A program made the translations under genes and the position numbers. From contig JAGGNK010003335.1 of the NCBI GenBank assembly GCA_017590115.1, positions 2,666,001 through 2,730,000 of the forward strand: a stretch of DNA of 64,000 nucleotides, written 5' to 3'. This stretch comes from Montifringilla adamsi (Eukaryota > Chordata > Aves > Passeriformes > Passeridae). Positions 63,602-64,000 of this stretch are shown here, piece by piece. The notes under the pieces were generated by a model that did no database searches, was not told where the DNA came from, and saw nothing but the letters and a program-made list of their open reading frames with translations. Position 1 is the first letter of the stretch, and each line of letters opens with the position of its first letter.

Positions 63602-64000
63602 GTAAGATGGTATAATTTACATGTGGAGTAGCAGACAGATCCAGAGCCATCTATTTGCAGTATTTTACAGAGCAATAGTAGAACAATTTTTAATGAACTA
63701 TGGCCTAAATTGAGAAAGGAGGAAAAAGGTCAATAAACAGAATGAAAATCTCCTAATTTGATCCATTTGCTGACAACAAACACAGATTGGGCAAAGTACC
63801 AGACAACTCTAACAGAGCTAGCAAGGTTAATGGAGCTGCTGCTGTAACATATTGTAGATCTCGTAGTGTCAGTGGCGATAGTGGTAATGTTGTAAACACA
63901 GTTTGTTTTCCATCTGGTGCGTGGTACATGCCCTTGATAAAAGGGTGCTGCATTATGCATTTCTGTTCTCCTAAATTTATTTACTCCAAAAAATGTATAA

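Noticed and set aside
1..64000. tRNA, rRNA, CRISPR array or bacterial operon content
   Set aside because: No tRNA A/B-box cloverleaf, rRNA core, regularly spaced repeats or ribosome-binding-site-spaced ORFs were seen. The sequence texture is vertebrate.

Overview
This 64 kb window reads as vertebrate nuclear DNA, most likely from a bird and plausibly a passerine. The diagnostic evidence is four copies of CR1-type LINE sequence and one avian ERVL-type solo LTR. CR1 is the dominant avian retrotransposon. The background is AT-rich and CpG-poor, as expected of intron or intergenic DNA in a macrochromosome-like region. There is nothing prokaryotic here: no operons, no rRNA or tRNA that I could see, and no CRISPR array.

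No recognisable protein-coding gene is present. The longest open frames are 145 codons or less. They lie in GC-richer patches where stops are rare, and they overlap open frames on the other strand or in other frames. None carries a domain I recognise except the CR1 reverse-transcriptase relic. The window is best described as a gene desert or the inside of one or more very large introns.

Layout. 1-2.9 kb: AT-rich, featureless. 2.94-3.30 kb: a compact CpG-dense patch (18 CpG in 360 bp). 4.0-4.2 kb: sequence that resembles a conserved non-coding element. 10.0-10.14 kb: CR1 3' end (minus). 12.57-13.17 kb: a CR1 3' end (minus) directly abutting a gutted CR1 ORF2 (plus). 14.1-14.4 kb: homeodomain-motif-rich DNA. 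18.6-20.3 kb: the best candidate coding signal, two exon-like blocks that could form the 3' end of a plus-strand gene. 23.1-23.5 kb: CR1 3' region (plus). 36.0 kb: exon-like block. 38.36 kb: perfect 12-bp-stem hairpin in a homeobox-motif-rich stretch. 43.7 kb: candidate C-terminal exon on the minus strand. 48.3 kb: CR1 3' scrap (minus). 51.8 kb and 56.0 kb: exon-like blocks (plus). 57.37-57.43 kb: cluster of CCAAT/ATTGG pentamers. 57.83-58.34 kb: ERVL-type solo LTR (minus). 58.5-58.8 kb: conserved-element-like stretch with an octamer motif.

Exon-like blocks are calls from splice-signal and open-frame reading alone. Decoy exons are frequent in introns, so all are low confidence. I do not find a convincing new biological system. 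The items most worth checking are the 18.6-20.3 kb exon pair, the 43.7 kb minus-strand terminal exon, the 56.0 kb phase-0 exon, the CpG patch, the 38.36 kb hairpin and the CCAAT cluster.
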